Part shown: one piece after another, positions 31,296 through 43,736 of the stretch | Layout of the letters: each line of letters opens with the position of its first letter | How positions within the stretch are numbered: the first letter of the stretch is position 1 | Source of the DNA: Antitrichia curtipendula | Lineage: Eukaryota > Streptophyta > Bryopsida > Hypnales > Leucodontaceae | Reading direction: 5' to 3' | Length of the DNA stretch: 64,000 nucleotides | Assembly (NCBI GenBank): GCA_951230915.1 | Contig: OX579636.1 | Location: 23,557,567-23,621,566, forward strand | Program-made: the position numbers and the translations under genes | The notes under the pieces: generated by a model | Databases searched by the model: none | What the model was told of the DNA's origin: nothing | Seen by the model: only the letters and a program-made list of their open reading frames with translations

Positions 31296-31360
31296 CTGCT
31301 TTTGTACTCAAGTAATATACTTTCAATATTGAAGTGTAAAACCATTGAAACAATATTGTA

Positions 31361-33600
31361 ATAGTACTAAGAGAATAGGGTGGCAAGTTCGAGTTGTTGC
31401 ATGTATTTGGATGAATAGTAATGCAATCCTTCAAGAAAACTTCATTGACACCAAATAACTTATTTTGATAGACAGAAACAGACAGAAGTCCCTCCAGAAT
31501 AGAGCTAAGAGCATTCCTTGAAGGGAAATATGTGGGAACATATTATTTACCGCATAATATCTAATTTAAAAATTTGGAATTCATATTTAGAATCTGACGT
31601 AGACAAATCCTTTACATCAACTTTGAGAACAATTCAAACCTTTATATTGCACTTTATTTTGTTTTTTGGGAACTTTTCAATCTTTTCTATGACTTTGGGG
31701 TCATTTGGGATAGTTGGAATGATAGATCCAACCCATACCATATGTGTTGGTGTGTAGAAATCGAATTTTTTTAGAAGATTAAATATATCCACCTAATATC
31801 TTTGATGACTTCTATTGTACTTTGTGTGGATTCTTGAAACCTTCTAATGTCTTCTAAACTATAGATGTAACATCTCAAAGCATCTTAATAACCCTTAGGA
31901 TTTTTTAGTACTCCTAAAGAATATTTCCTAAAAGATCTTAGATTTCTTTTAATCAACTACATTCAAGACATAATGATACTGCATATGTCCCACTAAAAAC
32001 CTCCAAATCAAGCATAATTTAGGTCCTACTAAAAAACTCTATTTATTAATTTCAACCATTGAGTAAGCATAGGTTGTATTGAATGAACTCATGGGAATAA
32101 CTGGCAAGCAATTAAGGAGCATCCCTCTCCTAGCAAGCTTAGCTTGCCCATATAAGGCTCTTTGTATTTGTTGCTTCCTCAAATTGTTGTGTTGACAATG
32201 GATTTGGTGACCACTTGGGCGCCATGCATATATTTGTTCACAAAGAGGATTAGATTTCCTTGTTGCGGTAATTTAGGTCAGGAGCATATGTTTCTACAAT
32301 CCCATTGTTGCCACCAACCTTCAAATCATCAAGAATGACGAGCTGGCACCATTCACGAACAATGCTCAAATATGATACTTTCCACATAGATTTTTGGTGC
32401 CTGAATAACAATACCTAAGCTGGAGATTTTGCATAGATCTAGGGGATTAGTTCCTAGTTCTTGAATGTATGTATTATTGGCACAAAGACTAAAAATATAG
32501 TTAATCCCTCATGGAGAAGGTTTTGGGAGGTTTTTAATGGGACAGAGGGAGTAGTATATATTAAAGGTAGAATGAAACAAACTTCAATCTTATCAACACA
32601 ATTTGTGGAGCATTGTTGTTAAGCTTTGTATTACATTATTAAAATACACTTTTGAATTCTTTGTGTTACATATTTGTTCTTTTAGATAGTCGTGGGGTTT
32701 GGAATAGTCATATGGATATTGATTGATATGTTTTGCACACTTTTGTCCTTGTATTGTATTGCACTTGTTCTTTGATTTTTGTTAGAATCAAAGGTCTCCA
32801 AATTAGCTATAAAAGGCTTGGGGAGTTCACTTAGAGTGTCCATTAGAAACCACATGCAAACAAAACTTTAGAATCCCTATTTATTTTTTGAATTTTAAAT
32901 TAAATTAAATTAAAAAAACATGAATAGATTTTTTTACTTTGAAAGTTTATGTTTTGAATTATTGATATTTTTATTTGTTAATAATAATTAGTTACAAATT
33001 TTTGAAGTAAAAAGATACACTAAAGAATTGAAAAATAACTTTCACACCCCTATATTATATAAAGAAAATTGTCTAAAAAATGAACAAAATAATTCTAAAA
33101 ATAATTCTCTATTGAAAGCTCAGTTTGAGTTGAATATTGATTCAATGGTCATCTAAATGTGTTCTCTATAATTGTTTGAGTTGAAAAACATGCCATTTTA
33201 GTTCATTTTCAATCTCTTCTAGAAATATTTCATATTGTATTTGAGTTGGAAATTTTGGCAATAGAAACCTATAGTCATTATTACACAATGCTCAAAATTT
33301 TAGGCTGAAATTATAGATTATTATAAACTACTTGTTCACACGTGATTTGTTGTAGTAGAACTAAGTGCACCTCCAAAGATAAAAGGTGATAAGTACACAA
33401 AATTGACCACTTCAAAATAGGGGGAATTTTTTTATAACTTTTTATATATAGATAAGCTAAAAAATATCCCTTTTTTCCTCCAAAATGCTTATGATACTAC
33501 TAAATTTTTTGGATAGTTTTAATATTCTTTGCATTTGTCAAAACTTATATTTTGGAAATAAAATTTTAACAAAGATGTGCCACCTTTGCCCTTCACTTAA
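31361..33600. other. Spacer, no gene seen
   Basis: Open frames are below 80 codons and lack domains. The sequence is A/T-rich with scattered less A/T-rich patches near 32.1-32.5 kb. Confidence 0.5.
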
Positions 33601-34191
33601 CCCCTAAAGCCCCGCTTGTCCCCTCGGGGGACAATTTGGGTCCAGGTAGATTCCTATTGTCTCAATTTGATGTGAAATTTTTTGAGATTTTTTGAAGTTG
33701 TTTAGCTTTGCAAGAGCTTTGTGGATATATAATTTTTGCTTCAATCGGATGCCGGATGAAAAAGTTATGGCACAATGAGCAAGAAATGAAGATTGGCAGG
33801 CAACCCAAAAAAAATTACATAATGTCAAAGTAATTTTTTTGAATGTTTTTCCTAAAATATTATGTTTTACCTATACATGAAGCTTTGATTCATTCTATTT
33901 AGACTAGGGATGAGAAAGTTATGGACAATCTTAGTTTTTTGGGCAATTTAAGCATCTTCTTGAAAAAAAACTTTTTGTTCAACTTTGAATGCTAATATCT
34001 TCCAATCTGTATGGTCAAATTTGATGAAATTCTTACTACATGATCTTAGACAAGTTAAGTACAAGATCCCACGCTTAAATTCCAAACAAAAACAAAAATA
34101 TTGATTTCCTTAAGTGAATATAATAGAAGTGGTAGTTTTGACTGATTTTTGGTTGAAAATATCCTCAAGGCTTTACTAGGGGCTTTAGGGG
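33601..34191. mobile_element. TTAA-flanked element, subfamily 2, complete copy (591 bp)
   Basis: TTAA at 33597-33600 and 34192-34195 flank perfect 13-bp inverted ends CCCCTAAAGCCCC. No longer flanking duplication is visible. Related copies are 60526-61415, 62846-62985 (truncated) and 63098 to the window end (inverted). Shared blocks are 'gctttgcaagagctttgtg' and 'atgccgg' followed by 'gaaaaagttat' or 'gaagaagttat'. It is non-coding, so it would need a transposase from elsewhere. Confidence 0.8.
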
Positions 34192-34195
34192 TTAA

Positions 34196-37100
34196 GGCAC
34201 TCTAAACAACTTTAGATTAAAATACCTCCAACCTGTCCTTAAGGTTAACATGAAATTAAGAGTATGGTCAACTCAAGTCTTACTTCAAACTTTCAAGTCG
34301 GGAGAACATGAGTGATTTTTATAATACAAATTTTTTTATGAATAATAATAAAATTTTGTTACATTCATTTAGAGTGTTTTTTACAACTATGCAATTGCAT
34401 ATAACATACATTATTAATAAAGAACGATCTCATTTTCTTCCAATTTTAATTTATTGAATATGAATTTTACACCTTCTATTTTTTCTATTTTGGAAGCTTA
34501 TAAGTCCAATAGATATTGAAAAAAAAAATTGATAGAAAATTCAGAAGAAAATTCAAGTATAAAAATAAGCTTTATAAAAAACTTATTGTCCCTAGGCATT
34601 TCATTGCAAAAAACATAAGTAATAAATGAAAGTATAATTTCAAATAGTAATGACATTTTCATCCAAATGTAAGTTCAATAAATGAAGTTCAATAAGATAG
34701 AAGTTTATTATTCATTTAAAATTTAAAAGCTTATATAATGCTTGGGTACACACAACTCCTTTATTATATGGTCCTGTTTATAATTAGTTATAATGTATTT
34801 TAGTCTAATCTCAAGGGATTTTATTTGTTTTAATGTAGAAAACTCTTGTAGCCCTTTTAAAAAGGAATTCAAAAATATAATTGTATATGAAATAAATATT
34901 TTGGAGGAAAATAATAGCATTAAGAACCTAATTACATGAATTTTTTAATACATGTAATGTGGAACAAGGTACCCAATTTTGGGGGCTTTTTTTTTTATTA
35001 AAATTTAAGATTTTTCTATTGTAAATAAAACACTATGAATGAATTTTAATTTTAATTGGAAATTTTTTATTATACAGATTTTTTAAAATTATGCATAAGT
35101 GTTTCAATTCTTTCAAACATATTGTGAAGTTGAAAAAACTATATATGCAACCCAGCATTTTCTACATCTCATTTTATTTAATTTGATCTTCATCTAACTT
35201 TTAGTCCTTTTAATTTGATATAATTTTTACAAAAATTATCTTCTAAGCTATTTTAATACCAATGCCCCTTGCATATAATTAATACAAGAGTTGAGTATCC
35301 GGGATATAATGAGTGACTTATTGCAATTCATCTTTGTATGTCAAAGCCTTGGATGTTTTAGGTGAATTTGCTTTGAAGATTGTAGCCAAAGTTAGCATAG
35401 TTAAATAAGACCTTTTTTCATCGGATTTCTTTTAATTAAAATCCAATTCATATAGTATTTTTTCTTTGACCTTTCATGATTAAGTTTATTATTAAAGAAG
35501 TACATTTTACCATCTCAAACTATTTGAACTTCTAAGGATTTTATTTTTTAATCAATTTTATAATTCTAAATACAAATTGAAAGATATGAAAGTTGATAAA
35601 TGATCATAATTTCATTTGTTTTTAAAAGTTGCAAAAGAAACAATATATAATATATCTCATTAGGTTATATACACTTTTGAAATCTAAATATATTTTATAT
35701 TATTTTGAAGAATTTTTTTTTCTTTTAAACAAATGACCAATTTATTGTACAATTATAATGATAATAAACTAAACCAAATAATATACTTGATCAAAATAAA
35801 ACACAAAGGCAAACACACTAACATTTAAAAAGTTTTGACAATTTAAGACACAAGTGCTATAAAACAAGATCTTTTTGTCATATATTATTTAATACTTTAG
35901 AGCAAAGCAATTCTCAAATAAAGTGGGTGAAAATACCTTTTTAATTGCACACATTATAATATCCATCTATGAATGTCAACATTTCATGCCAAACAATTCC
36001 TAAAGTTGAAAAATAAAAGCTAAAAAGTGCTAAAAATAATAATATTTCTTCAAAATTTTATATTTTTTTCTATAATTTTTTTTTTCTAAATAAATAAATT
36101 TTCTATAATTTTGGCATTTTTCTTCAAAATTATTCCATACCAAATAGTTGGATATGGTGTCAAGTAGAAAGAAGTTTGCCTTGAGAAATTACAAGGATCC
36201 TAGTTGTGACCGGAAAGTGGCTTAGGAATATTAAAAATGGTAATTGTGTAAATCTTCAAACTAGATTGTCAAATCTTTTATACCACCATAAACTACTCCT
36301 TGTTGGCCTATCATGTTGGATTTCTAGATTTGGGTTCAAGGATCAAGGTAGGGTAAGAAACCACAGGATATAGGACGAGTAAAACCAACAGCATATCACG
36401 AGATACCATCGGTGAGTATGACTCCTAAACTTTTAATTTATGATTTGTTGGTTATCAATCCAACATTACGATGAGAATGAGGCAAGTCTCAACCATGTAG
36501 GCAAAGAATTCAACATCATTGCCACAATACAAAATGAGGCTAAGCAATGGTTTGTCCCACGCCACCTGCAACAACAAAGGTTACAAGAAAAGACAAAGCT
36601 ACAAGCTACAACACACAAATCTTCAAGTCTCTTCCAATTTCAACTTCAATTTTTTAACCGAATTTAGATTTTATGCTACCATTGTTTCAAGAGTCTAAAT
36701 GAGATAAGTAATATATCTTTGCAAATTGATATAATTCTTACTTTTCTTCCAAATCTCAAGTCATTCCAACACTCTATCCAATTTCTATGGCCATACAAAG
36801 TTTCGGCCCTTAGAATTGAGGGCAACATAACCTTCCTTCACTCACAACTCACTCATGCAAGCTCCAAATAGAATGAATGATAACTTCATGAAAAGCTAAC
36901 ACAATTTTACACACTCCTTCAAAAATTTCATTGCAAACAAAAGACATGTCCATCTTCTATGGCCGGTCAAAGTCTTCGCCTCTTTACATAAAAGGCAATA
37001 GAACTCCCTCCACTCAAACTAGCACAACTTTTGCATGACAATTCCAAATCAAACAAGTGAGGGTTTTTGAAAATACAACACCATGATACAAACTATTGTA

Positions 37101-38540
37101 AAATTTTATTGCAAAATTCTTCGTACACCATAAGATCTCCTCTCTCACATTTGGCTCTCTCAACTCCTTCCAAACCCCAACTCTACACTACTCCCAAGCC
37201 TCTTGGGGGAAACTTTCCAAGTCTTTTTCTAGATATCCAAGCCTATGGAGTTTCTGAAGTCTTTGGATTTCATTCTACCCGCAAATTAGAATTCTTCATA
37301 ACTTTCATCTCATTAATCAAAATGAAATGATTCAAAGTTTTTTTATGTGTAAATAAATCTTTAGAATCAATTTCAAATTTTTATTTAAAAAAAAATGATT
37401 TAAAAAAGAAAAATTTGAGTTGCCCGAGTTACTTGCCGAGTAACAAAAACTACATATCATGCAATAAGGTTTTAACCACGTATTCAAAAGTTATGAAAAT
37501 TGTTGGGCCTTAAAGCTACTCTTTGGGCATGAGTTGTGTGAAATTTTCAAAGAAAAAAAAAAAAACTCCGTTCATAGTAAGCTGCCCCAAATTCTTATGT
37601 TGCCAAAAAATCGGTGTTTGGTCCTTTAGGGGTTAACAAAATTTTAGGGCATGGAAGTGTATTATTTGCTCGGTTGGATTGTGAGAGGGATATGGGAGCC
37701 ATCAATTGCACCAACTCACGTACCAACTATGTTTGGTAAGCCAATTATGTCTTTAAAAATTTCTATAATGTTTTGAAAACAATCACCATAACATGTATAA
37801 ATGAAGTAGAAGAATAAACCATCCTCTTTAGTTCCTAATGTTTGACAAACAATTATAGTATATTTTTGAATAGTAGATTCACCGCATCCATATAAATTGT
37901 GATTCCTATTACAATTTATATTATGCGCTATTCGATTTAAAATGAGCTTTCTTTTTATTTTCTAACAGAATTGAAATTTTTTACAAATGTAAAAATAGTT
38001 GGATGCAAAGAGGGTATTAAGAAATCAACTAAAGCCTTGAATGCTAAAAAGTCCATATGATAAGTTTGTCAATACCTCAAATTCAACATTTATGGCAATG
38101 TATGTCATACATTGCCTTCAATAACATCATGGTGAATGTACTAGCATGGCACAACCCACTACATGCGTCGTAGAAAACGCTACCTCTACATTATGGCAAC
38201 TATAATTAGAAGCAAACGTCCAAACCCTAAACCTCCCTTAATTTGAACCGGAACAATGGACATTCTATGACGACATCACCTATGGCCAAAGAAGGTCAAG
38301 ACTACAAGTACAAACACAAAGAAAACCAAGAGGGTGTGGTTGGCCATCTTTGTAATAAAACTGTCATGATGTGTAACCTAAGCAAAAACAACAAAATACG
38401 TCAATTGCAAAATGAAATTGAACTTTGAATGTACTTATCCTAAATCCCTAAATCCCTAAACATGTAACATGTAAACGTAGGCTTGCAAATTTATAAAGAA
38501 TGTGCATGGAAGTTAAAGTAAAACCTAAACCTAAAAAGCC
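34196..38540. other. AT-rich spacer with one orphan element end
   Basis: CCTTTAGGGG followed by TTAA near 37627-37640 looks like the right end of another TTAA-type element, but I could not place its left end. No gene is supported. Open frames such as 37067-37330 are isolated and domain-free. Confidence 0.45.
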
Positions 38541-39275
38541 TCCCAACGATAACAATTAGCTTGGTATAGAGTGCCGTGGCGGAGTTTGGCAGGTGCGGGG
38601 GCTCTGCAATCTGCCTCCACTAGTTTGCCCAGCAGTTCCACCCAACCATTGAAGCCCTACCATGTGGCTAGGCATGGTGGCCAGTGCACATGTGCGTGGG
38701 CTATATACCCCCCACCCACCTTGACTGACACCTTCAACCAACTATAGCTCTACATGGAGCCAACTCTCATAAATGTTGATCAGCTAAGAGAATAATTTAA
38801 TTGGCTCCTTTTCTGCAACTTCATTCCAATTATTACAAGTACATTCATTTGTCCTACTATAAGATAATTGCATATTAACTACTAATAAAAATAAAAATAA
38901 TATTTATTGAATGGTATTGGCAAGGGAAAGAGGATTCCAACACACTTGAGCTTGCATTATTAATTCCTACATATTATAGGAATTTTGCAATTTAGCAAGT
39001 GCCAATTTCAATTTGGAGGAAGTTAGCCGGTGAGAAATTTGAAATTGGAAGAAATAAACCGGTACTTTTAGCGATTCAAAAGGATACAACCCGGTGCCTA
39101 TTTAAAAAAAACGGTTCATTTTCTTGGAAGGAGGAAATCAGCTGGAGGACCTCCAAAATTTTCTTAAACTCCATAATAGGTTACCCGTAATTAGGCGTAG
39201 GCTGTGACATTAAGGAGCCCAGGGTGATGCGTTGAGCCCTTCAGTTCAGCCGTCTATTGCAGCGTTCTGGCAGCG
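38541..39275. other. Upstream region of the SPOUT1-type gene
   Basis: A GC-richer patch at 38560-38760 starts 'ttggtatagagtgccg', which faintly recalls a tRNA-iMet primer site (TGGTATCAGAG). No LTR or polyprotein is near, so I do not call an element. The rest is promoter and leader of the gene at 39276. Confidence 0.4.
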
Positions 39276-42200
39276 ATGGCGGAGCTTCCGAATTCCCCCG
39301 TCGAGAATCACAGGGAGAAGCACAAGCACAAGCGTAAGCTGAAGAAGAAGCTTGTCAATCAATCCGAGGATCCTGAGGTTCCCCACGTTAGTGAAGCACA
39401 AGTGACAGACTCTGGTTTGGAGCCGATTCAAGGCAAGAAGAAGAAGAAGAAACGGAGTGAGACTGTGCCCACTGCGAGAGTGGATCACGAGGAGCCGAGT
39501 CAGAAGCGGAAGAAGACGAAGAAGAAGGTTAGGGAAGGGAGTGAGGAGGAAGCTGTGGAGAATGGCGGGGAGAAGGAGACTTCGGCGTCGTCTTCCGGGA
39601 GATTTACTATCAGTATGGCAGTTGCGGGATCCATTGTCGATAATGCGCAGTCTTTCGCCCTCGCCAGCCGGGTATGATTCTTTTATTGTGAATGGTGTCG
39701 AAGGAACATAAGGAGCTATTTTTTCATTGCAATATTGCAATATTCAAGCCTGCCTTGCGATGCCTGCATCGAGAGTCAAGTAGGGGTTTAGGGTTTATTT
39801 CTCTATGCGTCAGGGGAAGAATTGTTTCTACTCTCCGTTTGGGTTTCAGGGTTCAAGGAAGAGATGAATGTCTCCTCTGAATGTGGATGGTCGCAAAGCA
39901 TAAGGACCGAGTGTTTATTGCAGTATACAAACCTGCCTTGAGTTGCCTTCATCGAGATTCATGTCGGGGTTTAGGGTTTATGTCTCAATGCGTCTGTGGC
40001 GGATCCGTTTCTCCTCCGCGCGTGGGTTTTAGGGTTTAAGAAGGAGGTTTTATATCCTTCTTCCTACTGTTGCGGTTCCCTCGGCTTAAGACCGAAGGTT
40101 ACGTGGAAAAGAAGCCGTCCCTGGATGAGTTTCATGTCATTTGGAGTGCAAAGTTTGTGAGTGTTGGTACGAATGAGCTACTTCAAGTATAGGTATTGAG
40201 CTGTTGGGTGTTGTAAGCAAAGAAGAATTAAAATTGCCTTTTTTCTAAAGTCCACTCGTGTTTTTCTATGCCTTCACAGCTTGCAGGACAAATTGCACGG
40301 GCTGCAGCAATATTCAGGATTGATGAGGTAGTTGTCCAAGTACAGATTTTGCCACACCTGAGATTTTCACACTGTTTGTTATTGTCACCTGATATCGAAT
40401 TTCCAATGTTATTTCAACTACGTTGAGGGGAAGGAAGTTTGACAGGTGTTGCCTTCACAGATAGTTGTGTTTGACGATGGTGAAGAAGGTAGTCGCGTGC
40501 CCCGGTGGAGCGAGGATGAGTCTGAAACTAGCGGGACCTTTTTAACCCGCTTGTTGAAGTACATGGAAACTCCACAATATCTTCGACAAACACTGTTCCC
40601 TAGGCACAGCAGTCTCCAATTTGCGGTATGAAACCCAGTCTTCAGTGTTTGAATTGTTGATGAAGACAATATCAGAAAATGGTCTAAGCGATATTACAAG
40701 ACCTTATTGTGTCGTGCTGATTTCCTATGACGTTTTACAATGCGACTGAGCTGCACAGTAGAATTCTATTCTTATGGATCATGATGTGGCTAATGACAGG
40801 GAAGTCTGCCACCCTTGGACGTGCCTCATCAAGCACGCAAACATGAATGGATACCCTATCGAGAAGGTTCAATGATCCTTACAGAACAAAAATCCTGTCT
40901 GTTACAGTCTTGATGAAGTGACTCCTGAGATTTATATTTGAGTGATGCCTTCGTGATGCCTCAATATTTAGAATTGAGTGGATTTGTTGAGAGTGATTAG
41001 TGCCTGATGCATACCTGCGCATGCAGGAGCTGTGACATCCGAACCACCACCATCTGGTGGTGGCTGCTCTGTGAATGTCGGGTTGTATAAGGTACTTCTA
41101 CCCTTATAACTCCTTATTTATATCCTTATGAGATACGTGTTTTCGATTCGGCAACTCTTTCCGTATTCTGCCTTCTCATGTCAGGTTTATTTGAGTCCAG
41201 ACAAATGCTTAAACTGATTACTCTAGATGGTGTGTTGACGAGTTCATGGTATAAGTGCGTTCATTTGCGGATGAATACTCCAGTAATCAGTGCTGGTATC
41301 GTTAGTGCAGGATGTTGTTGTTCGGCAAAAGTTAGAACCAGGAACTCGAGTTACTGTGAAAATGGGAGATACACGTCCTGAGCCGGGTGAGAACTTTTAC
41401 CTTTTGTCACTTCCTTTTATTTTTTGGATGCTTTTTTCCTCAAAATTCTTGGAAGTATCGTAGACTCTTGATCCTCTTTCGCGCTTGATGCAAATGTACA
41501 TTTCGAATTCTACTCAGAGCATATTGAACCATCCTCCACGGTTCCTTCCCTTGGCCGTGAGGTTTATTGCTTGTTTTTACTATGGAAATTTAATTCTTCA
41601 CGGATCACTTGACATCGTAAGTTTCGCGATAATGTATGATGGTTTTGTTTTTTTCGTTATTGTCTATGTCAGGTGAAGTGAGAATTCTTGAAATTGTGCC
41701 GAAATCAGAGCCCCGAGAACATGGACGCTACTGGGGCTACACTGTCCGCCATGCCGCATCCTTAAGCACCGTCATATCTGATTCTCCTTTTCCAGTACTT
41801 CCTCTCTCCATCATATATTTCAAATGAAGGACAAAACGATAGTCTTGAGAACGTTACGTACTGTAGATTAGGGTCACTCGGATAGAATCTGTACGTTCTC
41901 AAACTAACTTGATTTCCTTGGAACAAATCACCAAAATATACATATGTTCTAATTCTGTTGGTAATTGAATGCTCTCAGTTATTGAGTGGAATCGTTTATT
42001 CAAATCTGATGGATTAGTGAAATCATGTACTTGTTGAAGTGCAGAAAGGATATGATTACATAATTGGTACATCAGAGCATGGGGAAAAAATTAGGTCTGC
42101 GGAGTTGACACTGCCCAATTTCAAGTAAGCCATTAGCATTCACCTCACATCTCGATGACGCTCCCTCCGCATCCATTGTCTAACTTCTGTTTTCGTTCAC

Positions 42201-43736
42201 TCTTGGATATCTACGTTTGTATTATGAATTATGGGTGTTCGTATCTGGTGGCAAGTATCTGAACTGGAGTGCTGATGTAGGTTTGAACGATATTGAACTA
42301 TGTGTGTTCCCAGGATGTGCTCCTATACTAAATTAGGTTTTGAACTGGAAACTGGGCGTAATGTAGCACATTATTGTTATGGAGAAAGGATCAACTTATA
42401 CTTTGTACATTCAGAGAGCAGTGTACGATATAAAATGTATCCCAGAGCAGTATAAGGGCTGTGGAACAAGTCTCTGCCGTTGAGTTGTGGCTGAGGGCTA
42501 CACACGTCCCAACAATTGTAACAAGTTTTCATCAAATTTGTCAGACTTTGGTAAAAATTATACTTGCGCCCATCTAACATGATGGCCCGATGCATAGTTG
42601 AATTAAATTTCCAATACATTATACAAAATTTCTTCTAGTCTTGTATGCTCTTTGTATTCATGCGTGTGCGTTATTATCCCTGGATTTTGCAGCTTTGTTC
42701 CTTAGATAACGTAGAGACGTTGTAAGTGTTCTGATGCTTTTGGCTTTGTCTGTGACTGAAGGCACATATTGATAGTTTTTGGAGGAGTTGCTGGTTTGGA
42801 AGAAAGTAAGGAATTAGATAAGACCATCACGGTAATTGCTTGTCACTCAACTTTCTGCCGAGACGTTTCATTGCCTATGCGTTTAACTTCTTATCCTTTG
42901 TAATGTCAAATCACCTCGGATTGGTGGTGTGAATGAAATACATATTCTGATCCCTTGGAGATACATGCAGGTAAGTGATGTGCGGCATTTGTTTAATACC
43001 TACCTCAATGTATGCCCAGGACAAGGAAGTCGCACAATTCGTACTGAGGTACTTTCAGCGTCTCTATGTAAACTTAATCTAAGAGCTCTCAAGTGTGAAC
43101 TTGGCGAAAAGGGTGTACATGTGAAGAATTGTAAATAGGGAATCTCATGTGAAGAATTGTAAATAGGGAAGTCTACCATCTAAGGTAAACCAGCCCATTG
43201 CGGTCAGATGACCCATAATGGACATCTTATGACCCCATGATGTTTATTCAGACCACAATCAATATCTAACCTATGGAGTGATTAGTGACCTCATTAGGAA
43301 CACCCAATTTTTTCAGTGTAAATCATTGTAGGAAGTGACTTTTCATGGCATTCCACATTAGAAATTATTGTGACCACTTTAGGTGATTAAGATAAGCATA
43401 TTGGATACACTTTTTGTTGGTTATGGGGCAGCCTGTAGACTGTGTTGGGAAGATCACTTCAAAAATATATAACTAATTCATACTTTGTCTAAAAAATAAA
43501 ATTTCAATTGCTCTCACTATTTCTCACATTTATCTTTGAGTGAGAGAATTTGAAAATTTTCAGCAATGGCATGAGGGCAGACTCGAAATTCTGGGCTGGT
43601 TTACCTTACTTGGATATAACTTGACTTAAGCTATGATGGGTTGTGTGTGCAGGAAGCAATTTTGATATCACTGCAATATCTTCAGGACCCGCTTATGAGA
43701 GCTCTTGGTTTGTCATTCTCATCCTGGTGGGAATGA
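39276..43736 (+). CDS. SPOUT-domain RNA methyltransferase, SPOUT1/C9orf114 type
   Basis: Eleven exons: 39276-39671, 40280-40327, 40461-40625, 40800-40866, 41027-41091, 41311-41386, 41673-41794, 42045-42124, 42762-42831, 42971-43048, 43653-43736. They join in phase at GT/AG, giving 416 residues, near the 376 of the human protein plus a longer tail at the front. Residues 1-105 are Lys-rich (KHKHKRKLKKK, GKKKKKKR), fitting nuclear or nucleolar targeting. The fold then begins at FTISMAVAGSIVDNAQS and continues LAGQIARAAAIFRIDEIVVFDDG, LLKYMETPQYLRQTLFP, RYWGYTVRHA, IGTSEHGEKI, LIVFGG and the knot motif CPGQGSRTIRTEEAI (378-392). An OB-like insert spans about 226-285. The family is an SAM-dependent knotted methyltransferase linked to RNA and to mitotic spindle function in animals; the plant substrate is unknown. 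ATG lies in GCGATGG context. The last intron holds a mobile element. Confidence 0.94.
39699..40070. repeat. Tandem duplication in intron 1 of the SPOUT1-type gene
   Basis: 39699-39888 and 39889-40070 are diverged direct copies. Each carries 'ataagga', then 'gcctgccttg' or 'acctgccttg', a 'catcgaga' block, GGGGTTTAGGGTTTA, 'atgcgtc' and a second GGGTTT-AGGGTT stretch. The unit is about 190 bp. Confidence 0.7.
39783..39797 (+). promoter_or_regulatory. Telomere-repeat-like motif in intron 1
   Basis: GGGGTTTAGGGTTTA contains two TTTAGGG-phase units and is repeated exactly at 39966-39980. A degenerate third lies near 40024. Telo-boxes in first introns of plant genes can act as enhancers; this role is inferred. 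Confidence 0.4.
43181..43608. mobile_element. TAAGG-family element, copy B, inside the last intron of the SPOUT1-type gene
   Basis: Perfect 16-bp inverted ends, TAAGGTAAACCAGCCC and GGGCTGGTTTACCTTA, bound 428 bp. The interior aligns with copies A, C and D ('gagtgattagtgacctcat', 'attcatactttgtc'). Its right end is only 44 bp before the start of exon 11, so it supplies part of the acceptor-side intron sequence. A 23-bp direct duplication (TGTGAAGAATTGTAAATAGG and following bases) sits just left of it. Confidence 0.9.

Larger units (their letters stand above)
30584..31330. repeat. Inverted-repeat pair enclosing another element
   Basis: AATATTGAAAGTATATT (30584-30600) is the exact inverse of AATATACTTTCAATATT (31314-31330). 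Matching continues inward (TGTACAAAA against TTTTGTACT) and outward (TACACAG against GTGTA). Between the arms lie the phased A-tract repeat (30608-30684) and the complete TAAGG-type element at 30746-31295. The outer element was probably the older host of the inner one. Confidence 0.6.

Noticed and set aside
38443..38470. CCCTAAATCCCTAAAC stretch as interstitial telomere repeat
   Set aside because: The units are CCCTAAAT and irregular, with only two copies in AT-rich sequence.
38560..38760. Possible LTR-retrotransposon primer-binding site
   Set aside because: The match to TGGTATCAGAG has a missing base, and there is no LTR pair, polypurine tract or polyprotein nearby.
39246..39740. 164-codon minus-strand frame rich in Leu/Arg
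   Set aside because: It is antisense to the Lys-rich exon 1 of the SPOUT1-type gene.
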